Shown here piece by piece: positions 34,311-42,903 of a stretch of 56,525 nt of DNA; positions within the stretch are counted from its first letter, which is position 1; every line of letters begins with the position of its first letter. The notes under the pieces are model-generated. The model did no database searches, was not told where the DNA came from, and saw only the letters and a list, made by a program, of their open reading frames with translations. Both the position numbers and the translations under genes were made by a program. Source of the DNA: Pseudomonas caspiana (GTDB lineage: Bacteria; Pseudomonadota; Gammaproteobacteria; Pseudomonadales; Pseudomonadaceae); contig NZ_LOHF01000019.1 in NCBI RefSeq assembly GCF_002158995.1, positions 29,546 to 86,070 on the forward strand, given 5' to 3'.

Positions 34311-35648
34311 TTACAAGTTGTAGCCACGCTCGTTGTGTTGCGCAAGGTCTAGGCCGACAGCTTCTTCCTCTTCGGTGACACGCAGGCCCATGACCGCGTC
34401 CAGCACCTTGAGAATGATGAAGGTTACGATCGCCGTGTAAACCACGGTGAACGCCACGCCTTTGAACTGAATCCAGACCTGAGCCGCGATGTCAGTCACA
34501 GTACCGAAGCCGCCCAGAGCAGGGGCTGCGAATACGCCGGTCAGGATTGCGCCGACGATGCCGCCGATGCCGTGCACGCCGAAAGCGTCCAGGGAGTCGT
34601 CGTAGCCCAGCTTGCGCTTGAGGCTGGTGGCGCAGAAGAAGCAGATAACGCCTGCCGCCAGACCGATGATCAAAGCGCCCATCGGGCCAACAGTACCGGC
34701 AGCCGGAGTGATAGCCACCAGACCCGCAACAACACCCGAAGCGATACCCAGCGCGCTTGGTTTGCCGTGAGTCAGCCACTCAGCGAACATCCAGCTCAGT
34801 GCAGCAGCGGCGGTCGCGATCTGAGTAACCAGCATGGCCATGCCTGCAGTGCCGTTGGCAGCAGCGGCGGAACCGGCGTTGAAGCCGAACCAGCCAATCC
34901 AGAGCATTGCTGCGCCGACCAGGGTGTAACCCAGGTTGTGCGGTGCCATTGGAGTGGTAGGGAAGCCTTTACGCTTGCCAAGTACCAGACACGCCACCAG
35001 GCCAGCCACACCAGCGTTGATGTGAACAACGGTGCCGCCTGCGAAATCCAGGACTCCCCAGTCCCACATCAAGCCACCGACGCCGCCCCAGACCATGTGC
35101 GCGATTGGCGCGTAGACCAGAGTGAACCAGATAGCCATGAAGATCAGCATTGCGGAGAACTTCATGCGTTCTGCGAAAGCACCGACGATCAGGGCTGGAG
35201 TGATGATCGCGAAGGTCATCTGGAAGGTGATGAACACCGCTTCAGGGAACAGAGCCGCAGCGCCAGTGATGCTCGCAGGTGTCACACCTGCCAGGAACGC
35301 TTTGCCCATGCCGCCGAAGAACGAGTTGAAGTTGACGACGCCTTCTTCCATACCAGTGGTGTCGAACGCAATGCTGTAGCCGTAAACGACCCACAGGATG
35401 CTGATCAAACCAGTGATAGCGAAGCACTGCATCATCACGGAAAGAATGTTTTTAGAGCGGACCATACCGCCGTAGAACAGCGCGAGGCCGGGGATGGTCA
35501 TGAACAGCACCAAGGCTGTTGCAGTCAGCATCCAGGCGGTGTCGCCTGAGTTGAGGACTGGGGCTGCCACTTCGTCTGCCGCCATGGCCAAGCCAGGGGT
35601 TACGAGGGACAACAGGGCTCCTAGCCCTGCGAATTGACGCAGAGTCAT
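34311..35648 (-). CDS. amtB: Ammonium transporter AmtB
   Basis: Inner-membrane trimeric channel for ammonium. The 445-residue protein has a signal peptide (cleavage after AMAAD region, about residue 24) and 11 membrane helices, with Amt signatures TAWMLTATALVLFMTIPGLALFYGG, the conserved histidine-containing ATVGPMGALI region and FAGGTVVHINAGVAGLVA (the family signature; the long strings are landmarks within residues 37-61 and 194-211). It is the second gene after glnK; GlnK blocks AmtB when nitrogen is plentiful. Confidence 0.96.
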   Translation of the reverse strand: MTLRQFAGLGALLSLVTPGLAMAADEVAAPVLNSGDTAWMLTATALVLFMTIPGLALFYGGMVRSKNILSVMMQCFAITGLISILWVVYGYSIAFDTTGMEEGVVNFNSFFGGMGKAFLAGVTPASITGAAALFPEAVFITFQMTFAIITPALIVGAFAERMKFSAMLIFMAIWFTLVYAPIAHMVWGGVGGLMWDWGVLDFAGGTVVHINAGVAGLVACLVLGKRKGFPTTPMAPHNLGYTLVGAAMLWIGWFGFNAGSAAAANGTAGMAMLVTQIATAAAALSWMFAEWLTHGKPSALGIASGVVAGLVAITPAAGTVGPMGALIIGLAAGVICFFCATSLKRKLGYDDSLDAFGVHGIGGIVGAILTGVFAAPALGGFGTVTDIAAQVWIQFKGVAFTVVYTAIVTFIILKVLDAVMGLRVTEEEEAVGLDLAQHNERGYNL

Positions 35649-35680
35649 ATTGTTTTCTCCTGGGGCGTTGGGTTGGCGGC

Positions 35681-36019
35681 TTAGATTGCGTCGGTATCGG
35701 TTTCGCCGGTACGGATGCGAATGGCCTGTTCCAGATTCACAACAAAGATCTTGCCGTCACCAATCTTGCCGGTGTTGGCTGCTTTGGTTATCGCCTCGAT
35801 AACGCGATCCAGATCCTTATCGTCAATAGCAACATCGATCTTCACCTTGGGAAGGAAGTCGACTACGTATTCCGCACCGCGATACAACTCGGTGTGGCCT
35901 TTCTGACGTCCGAAGCCTTTGACTTCAGTAACGGTGATGCCCTGCACGCCGATTTCGGACAGCGACTCGCGCACGTCGTCCAATTTGAACGGCTTGATGA
36001 TGGCAGTGACTAGCTTCAT
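35681..36019 (-). CDS. glnK: PII signal protein GlnK
   Basis: Small trimeric nitrogen-signalling protein that binds ATP, ADP and 2-oxoglutarate and is uridylylated by GlnD. The 112-residue protein begins MKLVTAIIKPFKLDDVRESL; the T-loop carries the uridylylation site Tyr51 (TELYRGAEYVVDF), and the C-terminal signature TGKIGDGKIFV is complete. GGGAGAAA precedes the ATG at 36019. amtB follows after 32 bases. A sigma-54 promoter with NtrC-like dyads is visible upstream (36227-36366). Confidence 0.96.
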   Translation of the reverse strand: MKLVTAIIKPFKLDDVRESLSEIGVQGITVTEVKGFGRQKGHTELYRGAEYVVDFLPKVKIDVAIDDKDLDRVIEAITKAANTGKIGDGKIFVVNLEQAIRIRTGETDTDAI

Positions 36020-36226
36020 GAAACTTTCTCCCGAATTGGTGGACTTGCCCCAGGAAAACAAACCCGACTCAAGTCTAAGCGCAGTGCCTGGCTTTGTAAC
36101 GCATCGGTCGCCTGAAGGAGGTCCGACCAACCCCAGAAAACCGCTTTTGACGAAACATTCCCCGCTCCGCCTGCCGCACTGTATTCGTCAACACGACTGC
36201 ATCAGTGCATGGGTCATCAGCGACTA

Positions 36227-36242
36227 AGCAGAAAGCTTGCCA
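36227..36242 (-). promoter_or_regulatory. Sigma-54 promoter of glnK-amtB
   Basis: On the minus strand TGGCAAGCTTTCTGCT has the GG and GC doublets at the required 10-base spacing and matches the sigma-54 consensus at most positions. The start would be near 36216, leaving an unusually long leader of about 197 bases before glnK. NtrC-like dyads lie 100-150 bp upstream. Confidence 0.65.
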
Positions 36243-36317
36243 TCTCGTGAATTTTCATTGAATACAGGCCCTTGATCCCTGTTTCAGGCACCTGAACCTC
36301 TCTGTGAAGCGTATTGG

Positions 36318-36366
36318 CGCACAACTAAAGTGCGTTCGTGCACGCGCTGGTGCGCCATTATCGTGC
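36318..36366 (-). promoter_or_regulatory. NtrC-type activator sites upstream of glnK
   Basis: NtrC binds dyads of the form GCAC-N7-GTGC. Three matches cluster here: CGCACAACTAAAGTGCG (36318-36334, exact spacing), TGCACGCGCTGGTGC (36339-36353, one base short) and GCGCCATTATCGTGC (36352-36366, one mismatch). They lie about 110-145 bp upstream of the predicted glnK start point, the usual enhancer position, and also just upstream of the divergent ubiK gene. Confidence 0.5.
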
Positions 36367-36437
36367 GCCCGATGCCGCTGGAAATGACTATAGACGCTCC
36401 GTGCTACACTGCCGCCCATCTGAAACCGGAGGTAGAC

Positions 36438-36701
36438 ATGCTCGCGCCCAAAGCTTTCCTCGATGCCCTGAGCGGCCACGCCTCGCGCTTGTTCAATGGC
36501 GAAACGCCGATCCCGCGTAACGAATTTGAAACCCAGTTCAAAGCCCTGCTGCAAAGCGGCTTCAGCAAACTGGATCTGGTCAGCCGGGAAGAATTCGACA
36601 GCCAGATGGCCGTCCTCGCCCGCACCCGTGCCCGCCTTGAAGCGCTTGAGGCGAAAGTTGCAGAGATGGAAGCGAAGCTGAATCCACCTGCGGGTGAGTA
36701 G
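36438..36701 (+). CDS. ubiK: Ubiquinone biosynthesis accessory factor UbiK
   Basis: An 87-residue BMFP-family protein that in E. coli (YqiC) joins UbiJ to help ubiquinone synthesis under oxygen. It has an N-terminal amphipathic region (LSGHASRLFNG), the motif RNEFETQFKALLQSGFSKLDLVSREEFD (residues about 27-54) and a C-terminal coiled coil (ARLEALEAKVAEMEAKL). GGAGG lies just before the ATG at 36438. It is divergent from glnK. Confidence 0.93.
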   Translation: MLAPKAFLDALSGHASRLFNGETPIPRNEFETQFKALLQSGFSKLDLVSREEFDSQMAVLARTRARLEALEAKVAEMEAKLNPPAGE

Positions 36702-36718
36702 AGCTGACATGCGACGGT

Positions 36719-36821
36719 TTTGTGGGAGCCAAGCTTGGTCTGGGCGGCATTCCAACGATGAACGATGACGCGGGTTTCTGATAAACCGCGGCGCCTTCAT
36801 CGCGGGCAATCCTCCCCACAG
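36719..36821. repeat. REPIN-like repeat, family 1, degenerate
   Basis: Starts TGTGGGAGCCAAGCTTGG and ends GCGGGCAATCCTCCCCACA. The left arm is disturbed by an extra segment (TCTGGGCGGCATTCCAACGA), so arms no longer pair fully. Confidence 0.7.
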
Positions 36822-36833
36822 ATATCGATCATC

Positions 36834-36926
36834 CCTGTGGGAGCCGAGCTTGCTCGCGATAAATGATAACGCGGTCTACCTGAGTACCTAGGCGTCTATA
36901 TCGCGGGCAAGCCTCGCTCCCACGGG
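36834..36926. repeat. REPIN-like repeat, family 1
   Basis: Arms CTGTGGGAGCCGAGCTTGC and GGCAAGCCTCGCTCCCACGG with inner GCGAT/ATCGC, directly following another copy. Confidence 0.82.
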
Positions 36927-37015
36927 GATTTGCATTTTCTGCATGACAGGGTGGTGTCAGTATAAAAAGGACATTCCTGCGGACACAAAATGGTGCATCC
37001 CCTTCTGCATCTGCC

Positions 37016-38065
37016 TCACCTTGCAACCATCAACCGTTCCAGCTTTTTCGAATACGGCGAAAGATCACCGATGGTGCGCTCGACCCATTGCGGGTCGTAA
37101 TAGGTATCCAGATAGCGCTCGCCGCTGTCGCACATCAACGTCACCACTGAGCCTTTCAAGCCCTGCTCCTGCATTTGTAGCGCTACCGTCAGCGCGCCCC
37201 ACACGTTTGTCCCGGTGGAGCCACCGGGCTTCTTGCCGATCAGCTTTTCCAGCCAGCCAAGGGTCGCGATGCTTGCTGCATCAGGGATTTGCAACATGTC
37301 GTCAATCACGCCCGGCAGAAACGACGCTTCGACTCTGGGCCGTCCAATGCCTTCAATGCGGCTGCCCTTGAGGCTGGTCAGGCTGGTATCACCGCTGCGG
37401 TAGCTGTCGTAGAACACCGAATTCTCCGGGTCTACGACGATCAGTTTGGTGGCGTGGCCCTTGTAGCGAATAAACCGACCGATAGTCGATGACGTGCCGC
37501 CCGTTCCTGCGCTCATCACAATAGCCGTCGGAATGGGATGTTCTTCTCCACTCAACTGATCAAAGATGCTGTCGGCGATGTTGTTATTGCCGCGCCAGTC
37601 TGTAGCCCGTTCGGCGTAGGTGAACTGATCCATGTAATGGCCGTTGTCGACTTGGGCCAGACGTTCAGCTTCTGGATACATGTCGCAGGACTGCTCCACA
37701 AAGTGGCAGCGCCCGCCAAGCAGCTCGACCTGCTGGATTTTCTTGCTCGCGGTATGACGCGGCATGACTGCGGTAAAAGGCAGCCCCAGCAGTTTTGCGA
37801 AATACGCCTCCGATACTGCAGTGCTGCCGGAAGAGGCCTCCACTACATGCGTGCCTTGGCGAATCTTGCCGCTACAGATCGCATGAAGAAATAACGAGCG
37901 CGCCAGACGATGCTTCAAGCTACCGCTGGGGTGAGTACTTTCGTCTTTGATGTAGATATCGATACCGTTCAGTGCCGGAACATCAAGCTTGAGCATGTGG
38001 GTATCGGCCGAGCGCTGCTGATCGCAGTTGAGGGTTTTGATCGCGGTACGAATCCAGTCATTCAT
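37016..38065 (-). CDS. PLP-dependent cysteine-synthase-family enzyme
   Basis: A 349-residue fold-II PLP enzyme. The PLP lysine is Lys51 in HPSGSLKHRLA, the substrate loop is SSGSTAVSEA, the phosphate-binding loop MSAGTGGTSSTIGRF, and GGSTGTNVWGA near the end. It is related to cysteine synthase and cystathionine beta-synthase but is not a standard CysK or CysM. The divergent gene at 38202 encodes a regulator close to E. coli DecR, which controls cysteine detoxification, so this enzyme may degrade or convert cysteine (inference). Its exact reaction cannot be read from sequence. Confidence 0.88.
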   Translation of the reverse strand: MNDWIRTAIKTLNCDQQRSADTHMLKLDVPALNGIDIYIKDESTHPSGSLKHRLARSLFLHAICSGKIRQGTHVVEASSGSTAVSEAYFAKLLGLPFTAVMPRHTASKKIQQVELLGGRCHFVEQSCDMYPEAERLAQVDNGHYMDQFTYAERATDWRGNNNIADSIFDQLSGEEHPIPTAIVMSAGTGGTSSTIGRFIRYKGHATKLIVVDPENSVFYDSYRSGDTSLTSLKGSRIEGIGRPRVEASFLPGVIDDMLQIPDAASIATLGWLEKLIGKKPGGSTGTNVWGALTVALQMQEQGLKGSVVTLMCDSGERYLDTYYDPQWVERTIGDLSPYSKKLERLMVAR

Positions 38066-38201
38066 CTCTTCTGCGCCTCAGCAAAATCACATCTATTCTT
38101 GATGGCAAATGTTACTGAATGCTGGGAAAAAGGATTTCTTTTTGTTCTATTGTTTAGCCTCATTTTTAGAAAAATATTCTCCCAAAGGACTGAATTGAAA
38201 A

Positions 38202-38663
38202 ATGGACAGTCTTGATCGCCATATCCTCAGTATTTTGCAGCGTGATGCCTCCATCGTGCTCAAAGACCTTGCTGAAGCCGTCAACCTCTCAACAACGCCC
38301 TGTTGGAAGCGAGTCAAAAAGCTCGAAGAGGCCGGGTACATCAAATCCAGAGTTGCGCTTCTTGATCCGGAAAAGCTGGGGCTGGGGTTGTCGGTTTTCG
38401 TCCAGCTCAAGACCCAGCGCCATGACACTCAGTGGCTTGAGCAATTCGCCCAAACCGTCATGCAGTACGAAGAGGTCATGGAGTTCTACCGAATGGCCGG
38501 CGAATGGGACTACATGCTGCGACTGGTCGTCAGCGACATGGCCGCCTACGACCGCTTTTACAAAAAGCTGATCAGCAGCACTGAAGGCCTTTCGACCATT
38601 ACCTCCAGCTTCGCCATGGAGCAGTTGAAGTACACGACGGCGTTGCCGTTGCCTCGTAGTTAG
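38202..38663 (+). CDS. Lrp/AsnC-family regulator, DecR-like
   Basis: A 153-residue regulator with an N-terminal helix-turn-helix (LKDLAEAVNLSTTPCWKRVKKLEEAGYI, residues about 20-47) and a C-terminal ligand-binding RAM domain (FYRMAGEWDYMLRLVVSDM, ending SSFAMEQLKYTTALP). The sequence follows E. coli DecR (YbaO) closely, including AEAVNL.TTPCWKR and SSFAMEQ.KYTT. DecR senses cysteine and activates a cysteine desulfhydrase. It is divergent from the PLP enzyme across an AT-rich 136-base spacer, which probably holds its operator. The AAAGGA site is 12 bases from the ATG, a little far. Confidence 0.9.
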   Translation: MDSLDRHILSILQRDASIVLKDLAEAVNLSTTPCWKRVKKLEEAGYIKSRVALLDPEKLGLGLSVFVQLKTQRHDTQWLEQFAQTVMQYEEVMEFYRMAGEWDYMLRLVVSDMAAYDRFYKKLISSTEGLSTITSSFAMEQLKYTTALPLPRS

Positions 38664-38698
38664 GCCTGTTCCCTGGGTGGGAGCAGGCTAACGACCGG

Positions 38699-41215
38699 TT
38701 AGAAGGTGTAGCTGACCGTGGCGCTGACGTTGCGCTCCTCACCCAGATAGCAGTAGCTCAGGCTTGCACAGGACGCGACGTAAGATTCGTTGGTCAGGTT
38801 GTTCGCGTTAACCCGTACGTCGACGCCTTTGAGCCCGACTTTGCTCAGGTCATAACCGACTGAAGCGTCGAACAGCGTGTAGGACGGCACCTTCAGGGTG
38901 TTTTCAGCATCTGCCCAGCTGTAGCCGACGTAGCGCACTCCTGCGCCCAGACGCAGGCCATCCAGCGCACCGCTGTTGAAGGCGTAGTCGCCCCATACCG
39001 ACGCCATGTGTTTAGGGGCCTGTGTCGGTGAGTTGCCTTTGTTCTCGATGACATTGGTGGGCGTGCTCAACGTGCTGATCATCGATTTGGAGTATTCGAT
39101 GTCGGTCAGTGTGTAGCCGCCCAACACTTTGAAGTTGTCGGTTAACTGCACGTGCGCTTCCAGCTCCAGACCCTGGGAGCGTACCGCGCCAATAGGGCGA
39201 TAGAAATTCTCTTGCGGCAGTTTGGAAGCCAGATTCTCCTGATCAATCCGGAATACCGAGGCGGTAAACAGATTGTCCGTTCCGGGTGGCTGGTACTTGA
39301 TGCCTGCTTCCCATTGAGTGCCGTCTGTTGGCGCCAGAGGGTTGCCATCACTGTCGGCGTACGAGTTCGGGTTAAACGACTCTGAATAGCTCACGTACGG
39401 CGCAATACCGTTATCGAACAGATACAGCACACCTGCCCGGCCGGTGAGCTTGGTGCGTCGATCACTGATTTCGGTACCCTCTGGCCGCCCGGCCTCTGCC
39501 AGTCGGTTCTCGTCCGAGGTTTCCACCCAGTCCTGACGCAGGCCCAGCGAGAAGCGCCATTTATCCAGCTCGATCAAGTCCTGTGCATAAACGCCGGTCT
39601 GCTCCAGACGGCGTACGTAGCTGGTCGGGCTGAAGTAACTGATCGCCGAATTGCCATAAACCGGGTCGAAACCATTGAGCGATGCGACCGAACCACTGGT
39701 CCAGTCCACCACGGTCTTGCGTCGCTGGTAGTCAACACCGAGCAACGCCGTGTGCTTGGCCGAACCGGTGAAGAACTCAGCCTGCAACATGTTATCGACG
39801 ATGAACGCGTGCAGCCGCTCGTCACCACCGGAGTAATAGCGCGTCAGCTCGTTGCTGGTGGGCGTTGTCCAGTCGTAGGCGTAGATCTGATCGTTCTTCA
39901 CCTTCGAGTCCAGATAACGGAAGTTCTGTCTGGCCGTAAACACATCGTTGAAGCGGTGCTCGAACTGGTAGCCGAAGGATTGTTGATCGCGACTGAAGCC
40001 ATCGACTCCAGGCTCGCCATCGAAGAAGTGCTCGGAGATACGTTGCCCATTACGCTTGCGCAGCGTGCCACTGGCCGGTACGCCGCCGTGATAGCCGCCT
40101 TCCGGGTCGTGTTGCAGATAGGCTTGCAGGGTCAGCGATGTGTCTTCGCTGAAGTCGATGCTCACGGTCGGCGCCAGCGCGTAGCGCTTCTCTTCGACGT
40201 GATCGAATTGCGTGTCTGACTTATCCACAAGCCCGGTCAGGCGATAAGCGATGCGCTTGTCTTCATCCACGGGCCCGCTGAAATCGAACCCCATGCCGCG
40301 TTGTCCTTGCGTGCCAACGGTGGCCTGAACCTGATGGTACGGCTCAAACAACGGTTTTTTACTGGTCAATGCCACCAGACCACCCGGCGAACTGCGGCCG
40401 TACAGAACTGAAGATGGACCTTTCAGGATGTCGACCCGCTCCAGAAAGTACGGATCAACCTGCATCGTGCTGTAGGTGCCGCTATCGCCCATGGACTTGA
40501 GGCCGTCCAGGTAAATGTTATCCACAGAGCCGTCGTTGAAGCCGCGCAAGGCTACATAGTCGTAGCGATGGGTCGCGCCGTAAGGGTTGGTCAACACGCC
40601 CGGCGTGTAACGCATGGCCTGCGATACGGTTTGTGAGCCTTGATCATCCATTTGCTGGCGAGTGACGACCGACACAGACTGCGACGTTTCCAGCACCGAC
40701 GTGCTGGTCTTGGTGGCGATCTGGCTATGAGTCGCGTTGTAGCCTTCCATGCTGCCCAAGGCGTTGCCCAGTGCGAAGCCACGAATATCGGTGCTCGGTA
40801 ATGCCAGTACTTCACCCGCCGTTTCGCGCAGCACGTAACTGCTGCCATCCTCTGTGACAGCTTGCAGGCTGTTACTCCCAAGCAAGATGCTTAGCGCCTG
40901 ATCCGGGGCATAGCTGCCTTGCAGGCCCGGCGATTGCTTGCCGGCAGTTTGAGCCGGCGTGGCGGCCAAGGTGATACCCGCTTGCCGGGCGAACTGGTTC
41001 AAGGCTTCGCCCAATGGGCCAGCGCCGATGGAATAGCTGCGCACAGCACCGATCACCACCGCACCGTCTTGAGCGTGAACCGCTAAAGGCAACGCGGCAG
41101 CGCCCAAGGCCACGCATATCAATGTCGCGCGCACCGCTGTGGCGAGGTGTGTTGCGCGCGCGTCAACGGCGACGTTTTGCAGGCTTGATTGCGATTTATC
41201 TAGAGGCCGGGTCAT
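38699..41215 (-). CDS. TonB-dependent siderophore receptor with STN signalling domain
   Basis: Outer-membrane receptor of 838 residues. After an unusually long basic N terminus and signal peptide (cleavage after LAVHAQ, about residue 50), an STN domain (YSIGAGPLGEALNQFARQAG to about residue 130) marks it as a signalling transducer that contacts FecR. The plug domain holds QSVSVVTRQQMDDQ and ERVDILKGPSSVLYGR; the barrel ends in YTF with terminal Phe. It is followed upstream by fecR and fecI homologues on the same strand, so uptake of its ligand probably induces its own synthesis. The ligand is probably a hydroxamate or other ferric siderophore; it cannot be specified. Confidence 0.93.
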   Translation of the reverse strand: MTRPLDKSQSSLQNVAVDARATHLATAVRATLICVALGAAALPLAVHAQDGAVVIGAVRSYSIGAGPLGEALNQFARQAGITLAATPAQTAGKQSPGLQGSYAPDQALSILLGSNSLQAVTEDGSSYVLRETAGEVLALPSTDIRGFALGNALGSMEGYNATHSQIATKTSTSVLETSQSVSVVTRQQMDDQGSQTVSQAMRYTPGVLTNPYGATHRYDYVALRGFNDGSVDNIYLDGLKSMGDSGTYSTMQVDPYFLERVDILKGPSSVLYGRSSPGGLVALTSKKPLFEPYHQVQATVGTQGQRGMGFDFSGPVDEDKRIAYRLTGLVDKSDTQFDHVEEKRYALAPTVSIDFSEDTSLTLQAYLQHDPEGGYHGGVPASGTLRKRNGQRISEHFFDGEPGVDGFSRDQQSFGYQFEHRFNDVFTARQNFRYLDSKVKNDQIYAYDWTTPTSNELTRYYSGGDERLHAFIVDNMLQAEFFTGSAKHTALLGVDYQRRKTVVDWTSGSVASLNGFDPVYGNSAISYFSPTSYVRRLEQTGVYAQDLIELDKWRFSLGLRQDWVETSDENRLAEAGRPEGTEISDRRTKLTGRAGVLYLFDNGIAPYVSYSESFNPNSYADSDGNPLAPTDGTQWEAGIKYQPPGTDNLFTASVFRIDQENLASKLPQENFYRPIGAVRSQGLELEAHVQLTDNFKVLGGYTLTDIEYSKSMISTLSTPTNVIENKGNSPTQAPKHMASVWGDYAFNSGALDGLRLGAGVRYVGYSWADAENTLKVPSYTLFDASVGYDLSKVGLKGVDVRVNANNLTNESYVASCASLSYCYLGEERNVSATVSYTF

Positions 41216-41303
41216 GGGCGATTCCGTAGAGTCAGTGAAGAGAACAGAGGAGCTGATCTCTAAGCCGGACCTGTAGGCAAAACCCGCCAAAAAATTTCAG
41301 ACT

Positions 41304-42302
41304 TCATGCTTGGCGCTGCAACGTGACCCACCAGCGCGTGCGATACCTGAGCTGGACAGGCAACGTCTGGGTAACAACCGTGAGCAGTTTGTCGGTGTTT
41401 TCCAGCCGAAATACGCCGGAAAGACGCAGGTCGGCAATATCGTCAGCGCAGCCCAGATGACCGTGGCGGTAAGCCCCGATCTCGGTGAGGAAGTCTCTGA
41501 GGCGCATGTTTCGCGTCACGATCAGACCTTCGCTCCAGGCACCAGCGTCCATGTCGAGCGTGGGCAACTGAACCGCTTCGCGAGACGACACCAGGTAATG
41601 CTGCCCCGCGCTTACAGTGATGGGAGACGCGGCGGGTGAGCGAATGATCGACTGCCCTTCAAGCACACTGATGCGCGTCTGGTCCGGATACTGCCTGACG
41701 ACGAAGCGTCCGTTGATGCCCTCGAACAACCCGTGGCGACTTTGCACTAATAGCGGTCTGTGGGTCGGGCTTTGGACATCGGCACCGCACCCCACGAGAA
41801 TCTCACCTCGATTCAGAGTAATCAGGCGACGTTCGGCGTTGAAGTTCTGATCCACCGCGCTGTCGGTGTTCAATTGCAGGCTTGAGCCGTCGCTGAGCTG
41901 AAAGCGCTCACGCTGCCCGACGCTGGTCGCGAAATCTGCGCTCCATTGTTGCCAAGGCACGGCCTCTCGCGACAGCCACGCACTTGAACCCACCACGACC
42001 AGTCCGGACAGCAGTTTCAGGGTTTGTCTGCGGCTCAGTCGTTGTGCGCTGTTTTCCAGTGCTTCGATGGCTGCGCCTGGGGCGGGCAGATGCTGAAAGC
42101 GACTGTTGAGTTCGCCGTTCAGGGCCTGGATACGCTGCCAGGCGCATTCGTGATCGGCATGTGCGAAACGCCACTGCTCACATTGCTCGCGCAATTGTGG
42201 GTTGTGCCCTCCGCTGTTGAGGCGCATCGACCACTGAATCGCCTGTTTCACGACCTGCGGCGAGGGTTCTCGCGAGCGCGCAGGGGCAGATACGCCGCTC
42301 AC
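41304..42302 (-). CDS. FecR-type anti-sigma/sensor protein
   Basis: Inner-membrane regulator linking the receptor's STN domain to the sigma factor. The 332-residue protein has a cytoplasmic N-terminal anti-sigma part with the conserved WxxRL pattern (AIQWSMRLNSGG), a membrane segment (LLSGLVVVGSSAWL, about 97-110) and a periplasmic FecR domain (GQRERFQLSDGSSLQLNTDSAV onward, ISVLEGQ). The GTG start at 42302 overlaps the fecI stop (GTGA), so translation is coupled. The frame could extend upstream inside fecI but that is unlikely. Confidence 0.92.
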   Translation of the reverse strand: MSGVSAPARSREPSPQVVKQAIQWSMRLNSGGHNPQLREQCEQWRFAHADHECAWQRIQALNGELNSRFQHLPAPGAAIEALENSAQRLSRRQTLKLLSGLVVVGSSAWLSREAVPWQQWSADFATSVGQRERFQLSDGSSLQLNTDSAVDQNFNAERRLITLNRGEILVGCGADVQSPTHRPLLVQSRHGLFEGINGRFVVRQYPDQTRISVLEGQSIIRSPAASPITVSAGQHYLVSSREAVQLPTLDMDAGAWSEGLIVTRNMRLRDFLTEIGAYRHGHLGCADDIADLRLSGVFRLENTDKLLTVVTQTLPVQLRYRTRWWVTLQRQA

Positions 42303-42799
42303 GCTGGATACCTCAACAGATAGCAGTGATACAACGCGTCGGCGACATAGCGTTCTACAGAGCGCACCGACACGCCCATTCGTTCGGCGATCTGCTTGTA
42401 GGGCATGCCGTCGCATTGAGCCAGCAGAAAAGCCTGGCGGACCTTCGGTTTCAAGCCATCCAGCATCTTCGCAATGCTTTCCAGCAACTCGAATACCAAC
42501 TCCCGGGACTCGGGCGAAGGTGACTCGTTGCAGGGTAAATGAGCGATGGCTTCAAGATAGGCGCGCTCCAGCTCCTCGCGTCGCCAATGATCGATGACGA
42601 TCCCTTTGGCAACGGTACGCAGAAACGCACGAGGTGCTTTCAGCTCAAGCAGTTCGTGGCGATTGAGCAGCCGGACAAAAGTATCCTGCGCCAGATCCGC
42701 CGCATCGGCTGCATTGCCCAGCTTGCTGCGCAGCCAGATGTTGAGCCAGCCGTGATGATCGATGTAAAGCGTGCGCAGAGTGGCGTGATGAGAAGGCAT
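42299..42799 (-). CDS. FecI-type ECF sigma factor
   Basis: A 166-residue extracytoplasmic-function sigma factor: region 2 with LYIDHHGWLNIWLRSKLGNAADAADLAQDTFVRL (residues about 11-44) and region 4 with KVRQAFLLAQCDGMPYKQIAERMGVSVRSVERYVADAL (about 118-155), which recognises the -35 element. It should direct transcription of the downstream receptor gene when FecR is triggered. The ATG at 42799 fits family length. A Fur-box-like sequence lies about 40 bases upstream, so iron repression is expected. Confidence 0.93.
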   Translation of the reverse strand: MPSHHATLRTLYIDHHGWLNIWLRSKLGNAADAADLAQDTFVRLLNRHELLELKAPRAFLRTVAKGIVIDHWRREELERAYLEAIAHLPCNESPSPESRELVFELLESIAKMLDGLKPKVRQAFLLAQCDGMPYKQIAERMGVSVRSVERYVADALYHCYLLRYPA

Positions 42800-42829
42800 T
42801 GCGGCGCGCCATCCCAGCGCGGTGTAAAT

Positions 42830-42848
42830 GATAATGAGTCGCATTGTG
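42830..42848 (-). promoter_or_regulatory. Fur box-like operator upstream of fecI
   Basis: GATAATGAGTCGCATTGTG matches the 19-base Fur consensus GATAATGATAATCATTATC at 13 positions, with the left half complete. It is 31 bases before the fecI start, in an AT-rich stretch, as expected for iron-repressed iron-starvation sigma factors. Confidence 0.55.
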
Positions 42849-42903
42849 TTAAAGCGCTGCACAATTTGCAACTGCTTAAGGGATGAGACGCCTGCCGCGT
42901 GTG

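Larger units (their letters stand above)
36702..37015. other. Gap holding two tandem REPIN repeats
   Basis: About 310 bases between ubiK and the PLP enzyme gene without a coding region. It contains two family-1 repeats back to back (36719-36821 and 36834-36926) and about 90 further bases (to 37015) where I see nothing. It marks the left edge of the accessory block. Confidence 0.7.

Noticed and set aside
36114..36121. AAGGAGGT, a perfect plus-strand ribosome-binding sequence
   Set aside because: No start codon with a plausible gene follows on the plus strand; it lies in the glnK leader in the opposite direction.
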